This document shows, in pieces, positions 44,746 to 53,850 of a stretch of 64,000 nucleotides of DNA. The stretch covers positions 87,285-151,284 of the forward strand of contig NZ_FOOH01000011.1 in NCBI RefSeq assembly GCF_900113135.1, written 5' to 3'. Numbering within the stretch: position 1 is the stretch's first letter; every line of letters begins with the position of its first letter. Both the position numbers and the translations under genes were made by a program. The notes beneath the pieces were generated by a model that worked only from the letters and a program-made list of their open reading frames with translations, was not told where the DNA came from and did no database searches. Source of the DNA: Salegentibacter agarivorans. Its GTDB lineage: Bacteria > Bacteroidota > Bacteroidia > Flavobacteriales > Flavobacteriaceae.

Positions 44746-45933
44746 TTATAGATTTAGAAGCATTAGTAAGGCGCGGGAATTGTGATAAGGGGCTTTCCAC
44801 ATGCTAAGTTTATCTTCTTTAGCATATGGCGAGTTATTGCAGTCTATCCTAAAAAACCACTCGCCGTTTTTTCGATCTATTAGATGTTTCTTGGTGAAGC
44901 TCCAAATGTTATATTTTGCCTCTAAAAATTCTTTGTTTCCAGAGATTCTCCATGCATAGTCTAGTCCCACCATAGCTTCTACTTGTGGCCACCAGTGTCT
45001 ATCGGTATCAACTTCTCCTGTTTTTAGATTTTTTTCATTTAAAATTCCTTTATCTATTTGATACCCTTCTTTCAAAAAGACCTCAGCTATTAAAACATTA
45101 GCTTTTTTGGCATTTTCAATTAGAAGATTATTCTTTGTTGTTTTTGCGGCTTCTACCAGTAACCAGGCAGCTTCAATATCATGACCGTAAGAAATTAACT
45201 CGCTTTGTGAATTCCAGTTTACATCAAAAAAAAGCCTGTAATGCCCGGTTTCATTATCCAAAAATTTATTCAGAAAAAGGACGACAAGGTTTTCAAGGGC
45301 TTCTTTAACTTCAGGCTTATTCGTAACTTGCATTAAAAGAGTATAGGCTTCAAGAATATGCAAATGCGTGTTCATGGTTTTAGCCGAATTCAGATCTTTC
45401 TCACTTAACCGCATATCTTCAATTGTAGTCCAATCTCTTTGAAAAGCTTCCAAATATCCATTTAATTCTATATCCCGGGCATTGGTTTCAATAAGATCAA
45501 ATAACTCAAGAGCACGATCTTTTGCTTTTTCAGTTTTTGCTAGATTGTAATATTCAGCTAAGGCATAAATGGCAAAAGCCTGGGCGTAAATCTGTTTTCT
45601 GGTGTTTTGAGGCTGGCCTTGCGCATCGAGTTCCCAAAAAACACCGTTGTATTCTTTATCCCAAAAATTATCTTCAATGTAATTCCAAGCGCGCTCAGCT
45701 AATTTTAAGGACTCTTTATCTTCTTCAAAATTGGCAACAGCAGAAAAGCTCCATAAAAGACGGGTATTTAAAATTGCTCCCTTTGGCGTATTTTCGATCA
45801 GATGATTATAATGATCCCGCCTTCCAACAAAGCCGCCATGAATATTATCGATACTAAATTGTTTCCAGTAAGTCAAAATATTCTTCAATTCTGAAGAAAT
45901 TTCGTCGCTAAAATTCTTGGCCCTGGCTTCCAT
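44746..45933 (-). CDS. AGE-family mannobiose/cellobiose 2-epimerase
   Basis: This 395-residue cytosolic protein is a full-length N-acylglucosamine 2-epimerase-family (alpha/alpha)6 barrel. Conserved His-containing motifs are present (NTHLHILEAY near 190, GHDIEAAWLL near 252, HWWPQVEAM near 316). Beside GH130 and a sugar symporter it is most likely mannobiose 2-epimerase, turning Man-beta-1,4-Man into Man-beta-1,4-Glc for phosphorolysis. This arrangement is known from the mannan cluster of Bacteroides fragilis. It lies 8 bases after the GH130 gene. A broken second copy is at 34238-35427. Confidence 0.9.
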   Translation of the reverse strand: MEARAKNFSDEISSELKNILTYWKQFSIDNIHGGFVGRRDHYNHLIENTPKGAILNTRLLWSFSAVANFEEDKESLKLAERAWNYIEDNFWDKEYNGVFWELDAQGQPQNTRKQIYAQAFAIYALAEYYNLAKTEKAKDRALELFDLIETNARDIELNGYLEAFQRDWTTIEDMRLSEKDLNSAKTMNTHLHILEAYTLLMQVTNKPEVKEALENLVVLFLNKFLDNETGHYRLFFDVNWNSQSELISYGHDIEAAWLLVEAAKTTKNNLLIENAKKANVLIAEVFLKEGYQIDKGILNEKNLKTGEVDTDRHWWPQVEAMVGLDYAWRISGNKEFLEAKYNIWSFTKKHLIDRKNGEWFFRIDCNNSPYAKEDKLSMWKAPYHNSRALLMLLNL

Positions 45934-45941
45934 TGTCTGAA

Positions 45942-47126
45942 TTATTTTTTTGACTTATTCTTTTCTATTTGCTTAATTATATTATCAACAGAGGCACCTG
46001 AAGTAAATTTATCCTGAGGGGAGTTCTTAACATAGTCCAGAAGTTTTTCTATGGAAGAAACCGCCACATGACAGCGTGTATCTGAAGAGGCATAATAAAT
46101 ATAAATCGTCCCGTCTTCATTCTTAATCCATCCATTTCCAAAAAGTACATTAGGGACATCCCCAACTGTTTCTTCATAATTTGGCGCCATAAAATAACCG
46201 GCAGGTTGGAAGGTTATTTTAGAAATATCGTTTAAGGCGGTCATAAATAGGTAAAGTGTGTAGCGCAATCCGCCTGCGGTATTTCTAACGCCGTGAGCTA
46301 AATGTAACCAGCCTTCTCTGGTTTTTATAGGTGCCGGACCAAGTCCGTTTTTCATTTCATAAATGGTATGATAAACCTTATGGTTTATGATCTTTTCATC
46401 TTCCAAAACCGGATTGGACATATCCTTTATATAACCTAATCCAATTCCACCACCTTTTCCAACTTCAATAAAACCATCTTGCGGGCGGGTGTATAGCGCA
46501 TATTTTTCATTTACAAACTCAGGATGTAGCACCACATTTCTTTGCTGCCCTGAATTCGAAATAAGATCTGGCAGGCGTTCCCAGCTTAAAAGGTCTTTAG
46601 TTCTTATTATTCCTGCATTGGCTATTGCAGCAGTAGTATCAGCAGGTGAGTTATGGTCTTTTCTTTCGGTACAGAAAACGCCATAGATCCATCCATCTTC
46701 ATGGTGCGTAAGGCGCATATCATAAACATTCGTATCTGGTATTTCAGTTTGAGGAAGCACAATGGGTTTCTCCCAAAATTTAAAATTATCCACACCATTT
46801 GGACTTTCGGCAATAGCGAAGAAAGATTTTCTGTCATTTCCTTCTACTCTCACGGCCAGTACATAATTGCCTTTCCATTTCATCGCTCCGGGATTGAAAG
46901 TAGAATTTATGCCTATTCGCTCTAAACCTAAAGGATTTGCTTTTATATCAAAATCATAACGCCATTCCAGCGGGGTGTGATCTCCAGTAAGTATTGGATT
47001 TTTATAGCGAGTAAAGATCCCGTTAGAAGAAACTACTGGTTTATTAGGGTTTTCCAGGAGTTCACGATGTCTTTGCTGAAGTTTATCGTAACAGGGGATT
47101 TTTCGGGTATCGTTTTTAGTATCCAT
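45942..47126 (-). CDS. GH130 mannosylglucose/mannooligosaccharide phosphorylase
   Basis: This 394-residue cytosolic protein has the GH130 five-bladed propeller pattern: FNPGAMKWKGNYVLAVRVEG (about 78-96), YDMRLTHHEDGW with the likely general acid Asp136, LHPEFVNEKYALYTRPQ and VPNVLFGNGW near the end. Its neighbours make beta-1,4-mannosylglucose phosphorolysis the best guess, releasing mannose-1-phosphate and glucose. It is followed 8 bases later by the epimerase and lies 9 bases after the symporter, so all three form one transcript. A truncated copy is at 35428-35920. Confidence 0.92.
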   Translation of the reverse strand: MDTKNDTRKIPCYDKLQQRHRELLENPNKPVVSSNGIFTRYKNPILTGDHTPLEWRYDFDIKANPLGLERIGINSTFNPGAMKWKGNYVLAVRVEGNDRKSFFAIAESPNGVDNFKFWEKPIVLPQTEIPDTNVYDMRLTHHEDGWIYGVFCTERKDHNSPADTTAAIANAGIIRTKDLLSWERLPDLISNSGQQRNVVLHPEFVNEKYALYTRPQDGFIEVGKGGGIGLGYIKDMSNPVLEDEKIINHKVYHTIYEMKNGLGPAPIKTREGWLHLAHGVRNTAGGLRYTLYLFMTALNDISKITFQPAGYFMAPNYEETVGDVPNVLFGNGWIKNEDGTIYIYYASSDTRCHVAVSSIEKLLDYVKNSPQDKFTSGASVDNIIKQIEKNKSKK

Positions 47127-47135
47127 AAGATGAAC

Positions 47136-48974
47136 TTATTTATTCTTAATGTTTGGTTCTTTTTTAATATGATCCCACCAATTCATTTTAAGAAAAATGA
47201 TGCAAACAATTAATATTGCAATGCACACCAGCATGGGTAGGGTTTCATGCAGGATTAGATATAGCGGTATAACCACCAGCAAGGTTTGGCCCAGTGTTCC
47301 CACTACCACATTAATCATGTCGCGGCTAAACCCATTATTCCTGGTAAAATTTGGGTCCTCTGCGGTAATATCCCGATGTATGGGTCCCCAAAACCCCCAG
47401 GGTCTGGTATTCTTATAAAAATCTTTAAGTACCTTTTTATTAGTAGGAGGTGCAGAATAAGTTCCTATAATACTTCCGGCAATAGAAATTAAAAGGATAA
47501 TGGGGAAATAATATAGATCCAGTGTATCTGTGAAAATCGGAAAAACAAGTGCTGGGATTATTCCTGCAAGCATACCCCAGAAATAACCTTCTCCATTGAA
47601 GCGCCACCAGTGCCATTTTAAAACATTTGATACTACGTAACTCCCGTAGAGCGCAGAAACAATCCATTGTAAAATTGAATTTACATCCTGCACAAAAAAG
47701 CCAAGCACTATACTTATTAAAACCACCACAATACCACTGCTGTAGTTCATCAGTTTAATTTTGGAAGATGAAGCAAGTGGGTTTTTATACTTCAAATAAA
47801 TATCGTTAACAATGTAAGCCTGGGCTGCATTTAAGGTACCTGCAAAAGTTGACATAAACGCGGCCAGCAAACCGGCAAGTAGTAAACCGAGTAAGCCTAC
47901 AGGTACAAACTGTTCTATAGCAGCCGGTAAAACTTTTTCAAAGTCTATTACTCCAGCCGTGCTCAGTTTTAGATCTTCATAAAAAAGGATTCCTAAAATT
48001 GAAAAACCACCAACCATAAGGTAACGGGTTGGAATAAGCGCGGCTATAGAAAAGGCACTCATCTTTGCGGCTTCCAGAGGGGATTTTGTAGATAAAATTT
48101 TCTGCATATCATAATTGGGAGCCGGACCTGCGATACTGGAGAGAATACCTTTAAAAACCATTAGCATAAAGAAAATTCCAAAGAGGGAATATCCATCTGA
48201 AACGATTTTTGAGTTTACCTCTATTATAATACCTGACCAGTCCATATTTAGTTCCCAGTCAAAAAATGGATTCAACCAACCCTCTGGCACATTAAGCGTA
48301 TTTTCTCCCATAGCTTGCCAGGCAATTACCGCAATGACAATGGAGGAGACTGTCATAATCCCGTATTGTAAAACGTCGGTCCATACAATACCAGACATAC
48401 CGCCCAATACGGAATAAAACACGGCAAAAAGGGTGAAAATTATTCCATAGAAATGAGGCAGGTAAGCAGCAGGAATATCAAATGGACTATATGTTGAAAC
48501 AATTTCCCAAGGAATAAATATCTCTACGAATTTACCCAACCCAATGAAGCCATAGGCCAGGAATCCAAGGCAACTTAAAATAGCGAAAACCACAATTATG
48601 GCGTGAGACCAACGACCACCACGGCCGCTATCAAATCTAAATAAGATCCATTCTGCGCCGGTGGTTACATTAGATCTTCTAAGCCAGGCCGAAAGGTAAA
48701 CCATAAGAAACACCTGGTTAAAAACAGGCCATAGCCAAGGAATCCATATACTTTTAAAGCCATACACAAAGGTGAGCGTAACCAGCCACATGGTTCCGGA
48801 AATATCAAACATTCCCGAGGCATTAGAAAGTCCCATCGTATACCAAGGGAGACTTTTTCCTCCCATTAGGTAATCATCTTTACTTTTATGGGCCCTCTTT
48901 CTAAGCGCAAGACCTATTAATATAGTTCCGGTAAGATAAAGTAAGATAATAAGGATATCCAGGCCTTGTAGCAT
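47136..48974 (-). CDS. Sodium:solute symporter (SSS family), sugar transporter
   Basis: This 612-residue membrane protein has about 14 spans and the SSS-family pattern near the start (GGKSLPWYTMGLSNASGMFD, about 38-57). Its place between a mannanase gene and GH130/epimerase makes mannobiose or manno-oligosaccharide uptake across the inner membrane the likely job. The C-terminal 90 residues include an extra soluble stretch and two more spans, as in other Bacteroidota sugar:sodium symporters. It starts 13 bases before the GH26 remnant's stop in the same transcript. Confidence 0.9.
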   Translation of the reverse strand: MLQGLDILIILLYLTGTILIGLALRKRAHKSKDDYLMGGKSLPWYTMGLSNASGMFDISGTMWLVTLTFVYGFKSIWIPWLWPVFNQVFLMVYLSAWLRRSNVTTGAEWILFRFDSGRGGRWSHAIIVVFAILSCLGFLAYGFIGLGKFVEIFIPWEIVSTYSPFDIPAAYLPHFYGIIFTLFAVFYSVLGGMSGIVWTDVLQYGIMTVSSIVIAVIAWQAMGENTLNVPEGWLNPFFDWELNMDWSGIIIEVNSKIVSDGYSLFGIFFMLMVFKGILSSIAGPAPNYDMQKILSTKSPLEAAKMSAFSIAALIPTRYLMVGGFSILGILFYEDLKLSTAGVIDFEKVLPAAIEQFVPVGLLGLLLAGLLAAFMSTFAGTLNAAQAYIVNDIYLKYKNPLASSSKIKLMNYSSGIVVVLISIVLGFFVQDVNSILQWIVSALYGSYVVSNVLKWHWWRFNGEGYFWGMLAGIIPALVFPIFTDTLDLYYFPIILLISIAGSIIGTYSAPPTNKKVLKDFYKNTRPWGFWGPIHRDITAEDPNFTRNNGFSRDMINVVVGTLGQTLLVVIPLYLILHETLPMLVCIAILIVCIIFLKMNWWDHIKKEPNIKNK

Positions 48975-48987
48975 AAGATAAAATTCA

Positions 48988-49718
48988 TTAGTAGTTAATT
49001 TTGCTGATTTCTTTTAAAAAAAGTATTTCCTTCAGGTCTTCGAAGGTTTTAAAATCTTCTTCAGCGACATCGCCTTTATAGGAAGCGAAATAATGATCTG
49101 GTCCGTCCTTTCGCCACATCAATACCCATGCAATACCAGAATTTTTTATTCCCGGGTAAAGAGCTTCGGTCCACCATTGAGCATTCATCCCAAATTTATT
49201 GTTTCTACTTTCAGTAAGCACATAAGGTTTGTTGCTGGTCTGTGCTTTTTTTAAAATTTGAGGTACTGCGCAGCCCTGGCATCCCACGAATTTACATTGG
49301 TTACGGGATTATCAAGGTACCAGCTGAAAGTAATAATGCCTCCTTTTCTATACTTTTTTTGATATGCCTCGCATAAGCTTAAAAGAAACCATGTCGAGAT
49401 TTGTCGCCCGAGCCAGTTCTATATGTCCAACCTCAAAACCGTGAATAGCCGGGAATTTTCCAGTAATTTCTTTGTCATCACTTTTCATCTGTTTAACATT
49501 ATCCCCCCAGTTGATTCCGTTAGCTGTTGCATCTTCGTGGCCAAAAGCAATTCTTTCTTTAGCAATAACCCTTATTCTTTGATATAAATTTTTGTTTCCT
49601 TTGAAGCTTGTTTATCTGCAAGCTTAATACTATCAAAATCAATATCCCGAGTTGTTTTACAGGAAGACAGAAATAGGACTGGTAAAATAAGTGCCAGGAT
49701 TTTGATAGATTTATTCAT
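48988..49718 (-). pseudogene. Wrecked GH26 beta-mannanase lipoprotein gene
   Basis: A lipoprotein start is at 49718 (FLSSCKTT). The frame breaks at an A-tract (an AAAAAA run shortened to five), and homology resumes as RVIAKERIAFGHEDATANGI. It breaks again by loss of two bases (CGAGAGGC became CGAGGC) before EAYQKKYRKGGIITFSW, and once more by one base after NSWDARA. Then a large central piece is gone: the sequence jumps to the C-terminus (KPYVLTESRNNKFGMNAQW). The region that should hold the acid/base Glu is absent. Total length is 731 bases against about 1.1 kb for the family. No functional enzyme can be made. Confidence 0.88.
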
Positions 49719-49927
49719 AAAAACCGAATATTTAATTTTATAGATTTGAAAAAATACTTTAGTATTTCTTAAATCTTCTTTTATATTTAGCCCTTAAAAA
49801 GCAGGGATTATATTTTTTAGCGATTAATTGTTAAGGAATTCCAAAAATAGCACGCTTCAATATATTAACTTAATATGATTTTGTCATTTATTGATAAAAT
49901 TTTCTCTATTCTAAAACTTCTAATGTG

Positions 49928-50800
49928 ATGAATAAAGATATACATCGGGAAATTACCCCTTTATCCCCTGAAGATAGTTTTCTGGTTTTTGACCGAATTA
50001 AAAATGATTTTGATTTCCCTATTCATTTTCATCCTGAATTTGAACTCAACCTTCTAATTAACGGCAAAGGTGTAAGGCGCATCGTGGGAGATAGCATGGA
50101 AGAAATTAGTAACATTGAGCTGGTACTGGTTGGGCCAAACATTCAGCACGGATGGCAGCTACACAATTGTAGCAGCAATAATATCCACGAGATCACAATA
50201 CAGTTTCACGACAATCTTTTTGGGGAAAAATTACTAAGTAAGCGTATTATGAAGCCAATAAAAGATATGTTTGAAAGATCTACTCACGGCATTTTATTTT
50301 CAGAAAAAATTACTGAAGAGATTAAACCTAAACTACTTAAGCTATCTAAAATTGATAGTATAGATTATCTTCTGGAACTTATCTCCATACTCCACGATTT
50401 GGCAAACTCAAGAAACCAAAGGCTGTTATCATCTTACACTTCCACATATAAAGATTTTGAAAACAGTGACAAGATTAAAATAATCTATGATTACGTTCAG
50501 GAGAATTACCATAATAAAATCTTACTTTCAGAAATTGCAGAACTGGTAAATATGAGCAAGGTATCTTTTAACCGCTTTATAAAAAAGAGAACCGGTAAAA
50601 CTTTTATAGAATATATCAATGATACCAGAATTGGTTATGCCTCACGATGGTTAATAGAAAAAGACCTGAGCATCGCCGAGATTGCTTTTAAATGTGGATT
50701 TAATAATATTGCTAACTTTAACCGAGTTTTTAAAAAGTGTAAAGATTGCACCCCCAGTCAATTTCGTGAAGAGTTTAGCGGTATAAAAAGAGTGCTTTAA
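49928..50800 (+). CDS. AraC-family transcriptional regulator
   Basis: This 290-residue protein starts at the ATG at 49928; a GTG three bases earlier is also open. The N-terminal half (about 15-130) is a cupin-type sensor domain (FPIHFHPEFELNLLINGKG). The C-terminal 100 residues hold two helix-turn-helix motifs typical of AraC (LLSEIAELVNMSKVSFNRF and LSIAEIAFKCGFNNIANFNR). It is divergent from the mannan operon (206 bases between the starts) and convergent with the DUF1080 operon. It probably controls the mannan genes, but could serve the other operon. Confidence 0.9.
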   Translation: MNKDIHREITPLSPEDSFLVFDRIKNDFDFPIHFHPEFELNLLINGKGVRRIVGDSMEEISNIELVLVGPNIQHGWQLHNCSSNNIHEITIQFHDNLFGEKLLSKRIMKPIKDMFERSTHGILFSEKITEEIKPKLLKLSKIDSIDYLLELISILHDLANSRNQRLLSSYTSTYKDFENSDKIKIIYDYVQENYHNKILLSEIAELVNMSKVSFNRFIKKRTGKTFIEYINDTRIGYASRWLIEKDLSIAEIAFKCGFNNIANFNRVFKKCKDCTPSQFREEFSGIKRVL

Positions 50801-50845
50801 CAAAGATATCGCTAAGGGATTATTGGTAATACTTTGATTCCGAAT

Positions 50846-50880
50846 AAAAAAAGCGCCTGCTTCTATAAGAAACAGACGCT
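50846..50880 (-). terminator. Terminator of the seven-gene SusCD/DUF1080 operon
   Basis: Thirteen-position stem (arms 50852-50864 and 50868-50880, two mismatches) with a 3-base loop. On the minus strand it is followed by seven T residues. It lies about 40 bases past the stop of the last DUF1080 gene. A weaker terminator-like hairpin lies inside the operon at 55256-55292. Confidence 0.85.
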
Positions 50881-50921
50881 AGCTAACAAATCAACTGTAA
50901 CACTGCTAACTAATAAAAACT

Positions 50922-51518
50922 TTACTTTAAATTTTTGATTTTTATATTTCGCCAAAAAACTTTTATACCACCTCCATCGTGAATTTGCAGGGCAATTTTT
51001 CCATTGGCATCACCAATTCTTTCGTCTGAAAAATTGATCATTTCCTCCCCGTTGAGCCAGGTTTGAACCTTATCCCCCTCAACCCTTATCTTCATCTTAT
51101 TCCAATCTCCATAATTGAGAACATCTTCCTTACTATCTTCGGGTTTAACAAGCCAACCTCTGCCATAAGATTCATAGACTCCACCTGTATGCAAGTCTGG
51201 TGGAGCTACTTCAACCTGCCAGCCCGAAATCTTTGTACCTTCTATATCTGAACGAAAGAAAACTCCGCTGTTACCATCTGCCTCCTGAAGAAATTCCAGT
51301 TCCAGTTCGAAATTTTTATAATTTTCTTCGGTTGCCAGGTATCCGTATTCGGCATCCGGGCCGCTTTGGGCAACCAGTAAACCTTCTTCTACATACCATT
51401 GTTCGGTACCGTAAACTTGCCATCCCTCAAGATCTTTTCCATTAAAAAGCTGAGATTCCGATTTACAGCCTACTAAAGCTACAAACAGAAGAGCCAATAA
51501 AATTCCTGTATTTTTCAT
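50922..51518 (-). CDS. DUF1080 lipoprotein (single domain, short)
   Basis: This 198-residue lipoprotein (lipobox LVGC, Cys18) holds one DUF1080 domain (about 22-195). Family marks include LFNGKDLEGWQVYG near 24 and GNSGVFFRSDIEG near 98. It lies 3 bases after the preceding DUF1080 gene and is the last gene of the operon. The two differ in sequence and length (198 against 251), so they may act on different 3-keto glycosides or have different roles (cleavage versus binding). Confidence 0.88.
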   Translation of the reverse strand: MKNTGILLALLFVALVGCKSESQLFNGKDLEGWQVYGTEQWYVEEGLLVAQSGPDAEYGYLATEENYKNFELELEFLQEADGNSGVFFRSDIEGTKISGWQVEVAPPDLHTGGVYESYGRGWLVKPEDSKEDVLNYGDWNKMKIRVEGDKVQTWLNGEEMINFSDERIGDANGKIALQIHDGGGIKVFWRNIKIKNLK

Positions 51519-51521
51519 CTT

Positions 51522-52277
51522 TTATAGTTCTTTGATTTTTATATTTCTAAACCAGGTAAAACTGCCGTGATCCTGCAGGCCTATTAGTCCGGATTTAGCT
51601 TTTCCGTAATCAGGGAAATCTTTCCACTTTCCTTCATCTTTTCTTTTTTGCCAATCCTCAGACCAGGGTTCAAATTCCAGTGTTTTCTCGCCATTCAACC
51701 AGTAGGTGACTTTCTCATTAGTGAATCTAATTCTGCTGGAATTCCACTCGCCTATCTCTTTTAGGTCTTCTTCATTATATTCAGGATCATACATTCCATA
51801 ATCTCCTCCAATAGATTGCCATGGCTCCAGTTCCTGCGGAAAACCAAGTTGGTCTATGATCTGGTATTCGGGAGCGGCAAAGTATGGTGCGTCATATTTT
51901 TCATCTTCTATCACATGGTAAAAGACTCCGCTATTTCCTTCTGGAGAAATCTTCCATTCAAGATAAAGTTCAAACTCCTCAAATTCTTTCTTTTCGTACA
52001 CAATATCACCACCAATATCACCACCTTTTCCGAGAGATTTTAAAGTTTTGTTTTCTATTATCCATCCATCAGGCAAACCTTCTCCTTCTTTCCCATTGTA
52101 TGCCCGCCAGCCATCGGCATTTTTGCCGTCAAAGAGATATTGCCAATCTTCATCCTGACTTGAGATTTCATTTTTTTCTTCTGCTTTCACTTCCGATTCG
52201 CTTTCGGAATTTTCAGAAGAATTTTTACAGGCCATCATTGCCATGACAGTAAAAATGCTTAAAATAATTTTTTTCAT
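51522..52277 (-). CDS. DUF1080 lipoprotein (single domain, long)
   Basis: This 251-residue lipoprotein (lipobox MMAC, Cys17) has a short acidic linker rich in Ser and Glu (about 18-42) and one DUF1080 domain (about 45-251). Family marks are LFDGKNADGWRAYNG near 49 and GNSGVFYHVIEDEKYDA near 116. A WPSW-like aromatic segment (FEPWSEDWQKRKDEG) near 200 matches the second domain of the tandem protein at 1203-2561. Its place in the operon after the TolB-like gene suggests a periplasmic enzyme cleaving 3-keto glycosides. The function is inferred from the family. Confidence 0.88.
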   Translation of the reverse strand: MKKIILSIFTVMAMMACKNSSENSESESEVKAEEKNEISSQDEDWQYLFDGKNADGWRAYNGKEGEGLPDGWIIENKTLKSLGKGGDIGGDIVYEKKEFEEFELYLEWKISPEGNSGVFYHVIEDEKYDAPYFAAPEYQIIDQLGFPQELEPWQSIGGDYGMYDPEYNEEDLKEIGEWNSSRIRFTNEKVTYWLNGEKTLEFEPWSEDWQKRKDEGKWKDFPDYGKAKSGLIGLQDHGSFTWFRNIKIKEL

Positions 52278-52295
52278 AATTTATTATTTATGTTT

Positions 52296-53834
52296 TTAAT
52301 TACACGCGGTATTAGTGACAAAGGCTATATGTTTACTGTCACTCGACCAGCTAGGGACATTAATGCTGCCCTGCCCACCGTATATGTAGGCTATAACTTT
52401 AGGTTCACCCCCATCTACCGGCATAAGCCTTATCAGGCAGCGCTGATAAAAAGGGTGTTCTCCTGAATCAATTTCGGGAGGAAAAGAAATGAAAGCGATC
52501 CACTTGCCATCGGGTGATACATGTGGGAACCAATCATTATGATTCGGATCAAAGGTTAATTGCTCTTGCTCGCTCCCATCGGGTTTCATCCTCCAGAGAT
52601 GCATCTTGTCCTTACGGTTAGAGTTAAAATAAATATATTTCCCGTCTGGTGAATACTCTGAGCCATCGTCCAAATAATCGGTATCTGTTAACTGAGTTTC
52701 TTTCTTATTATCAATATCAATGCTGTAAATATCCATTTTACCCTTACGTTCCCCGGTAAAAAGCAGGGTTTTATTATCAGGAGATATCCCATGCAGATAC
52801 GAAGCTCCTACGCCATCTTTTGTTATTTTCTGCGGAAACGTATCTCCTGCAGGGTCCATAATATAAAGGGAGGAGACCCCATCATCTTCCTGGTTATGAT
52901 GACTTATTCCTAAAATACTTTCATCAAAAGAAAAAACATGATCATTGTTATTATTGGTTGCAAATCCCGTTTCAATTTGCTCCACTTTTTCCGATTTCAA
53001 ATCATAACGGTATAGGTAACCATTAGAATTATAGACAAGGTCCTTATCATTATTTACCCAGTTAGGAGCCTGAATGGAATGAGCAGAAGTATACAGAATC
53101 TTCCGCTTGCCGGTTTCCACATTCAGAATCTCCAGATTACTGCCAAGATATTCGTGATACTGCTCAAAATCTGGCCCGGCAGGCTTTATGATCCTTACGT
53201 TGTTTACAATTACTTTTCCATTCGCTCCCTCACGTCCCGGATCAAAGAAAAGTCCTGCGAACACCTCGTTTCCCAGGTTCTCATTTTCAATTTTTACTGT
53301 TGTAAAAGGCTCCCCGAATTTTGCTGAAGAAAAGTAATACACATCTCCTCTTCTCTCTAATTGGAGCACATTGGCCTTAGCCAAAGGAACTTTGATTTTC
53401 TCTGATTTTAAACCTTCAATTGTATTAGATTCCAAAGAAGCTGCACCTAAATTATTTACCTGAGCGATTACCTCAGCAGATTCTGAACTCAGATTATTTC
53501 GAATTATCCATCCGGAATTTGATCCGGAACCAGTATCTTTTTCAAAGCTCAAATGAGCTCTAAGAATAAAGTCTCCTTGTATGGATTTATAGAGATAGTG
53601 GAAGGCTTGAATTTCGCCAGGTTTTTTATCTTCAGAAATTGAAAACGAATATTCCTGCAGTCCTGGGTTGTAATCCACCTCTCCAATAAAAGCAGAATCC
53701 CGGATGGTCACCTCATTTTCAAACATTCCTAGATCCCTTTCAGTAGTTTCCGGATATTGAGAAAAATGATTTTCAAAAGGAAAGGCAGAAATTAATAAGG
53801 CTAATAAAAAGCTTCCAAGGATTAGTTTTTTCAT
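52296..53834 (-). CDS. TolB-like beta-propeller protein with an N-terminal beta-sandwich domain
   Basis: This 512-residue exported protein (signal peptide about 1-20) has two parts. Residues about 40-215 look like a concanavalin-type beta-sandwich (RAHLSFEKDTGSGSNSGWII, then VFAGLFFDPG). Residues about 230-512 form a PD40/TolB-type propeller with repeated blades (SPDNKTLLFTGERKGKMDIY, SPDGKYIYFNSNRKDKMHLW, SPDGKWIAFIS). No catalytic motif is clear. It lies in the middle of the operon between the Gfo/Idh and DUF1080 genes, 16-18 bases from each. A sugar-binding or lyase-like role is possible. Confidence 0.75.
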   Translation of the reverse strand: MKKLILGSFLLALLISAFPFENHFSQYPETTERDLGMFENEVTIRDSAFIGEVDYNPGLQEYSFSISEDKKPGEIQAFHYLYKSIQGDFILRAHLSFEKDTGSGSNSGWIIRNNLSSESAEVIAQVNNLGAASLESNTIEGLKSEKIKVPLAKANVLQLERRGDVYYFSSAKFGEPFTTVKIENENLGNEVFAGLFFDPGREGANGKVIVNNVRIIKPAGPDFEQYHEYLGSNLEILNVETGKRKILYTSAHSIQAPNWVNNDKDLVYNSNGYLYRYDLKSEKVEQIETGFATNNNNDHVFSFDESILGISHHNQEDDGVSSLYIMDPAGDTFPQKITKDGVGASYLHGISPDNKTLLFTGERKGKMDIYSIDIDNKKETQLTDTDYLDDGSEYSPDGKYIYFNSNRKDKMHLWRMKPDGSEQEQLTFDPNHNDWFPHVSPDGKWIAFISFPPEIDSGEHPFYQRCLIRLMPVDGGEPKVIAYIYGGQGSINVPSWSSDSKHIAFVTNTACN

Positions 53835-53850
53835 CTACAGTATTATAGAA

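Noticed and set aside
45522..45857. Plus-strand 111-codon frame inside the epimerase gene
   Set aside because: Antisense shadow of an intact, conserved gene with no supporting signal.
48988..49287. A 99-residue protein taken as a separate gene
   Set aside because: It is the C-terminus of the GH26 pseudogene; its first residues are read out of frame with the real protein.
34238..49718. All frameshifts being sequencing errors in homopolymers
   Set aside because: Several breaks are one-base losses in short runs, which fits error, but the region also has a 2-base loss, a nonsense codon, large deletions and truncations, and dozens of intact genes elsewhere.
51884..52246. Plus-strand 120-codon frame in the DUF1080 gene
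   Set aside because: Antisense shadow; composition is unlike a real protein and no start context is seen.
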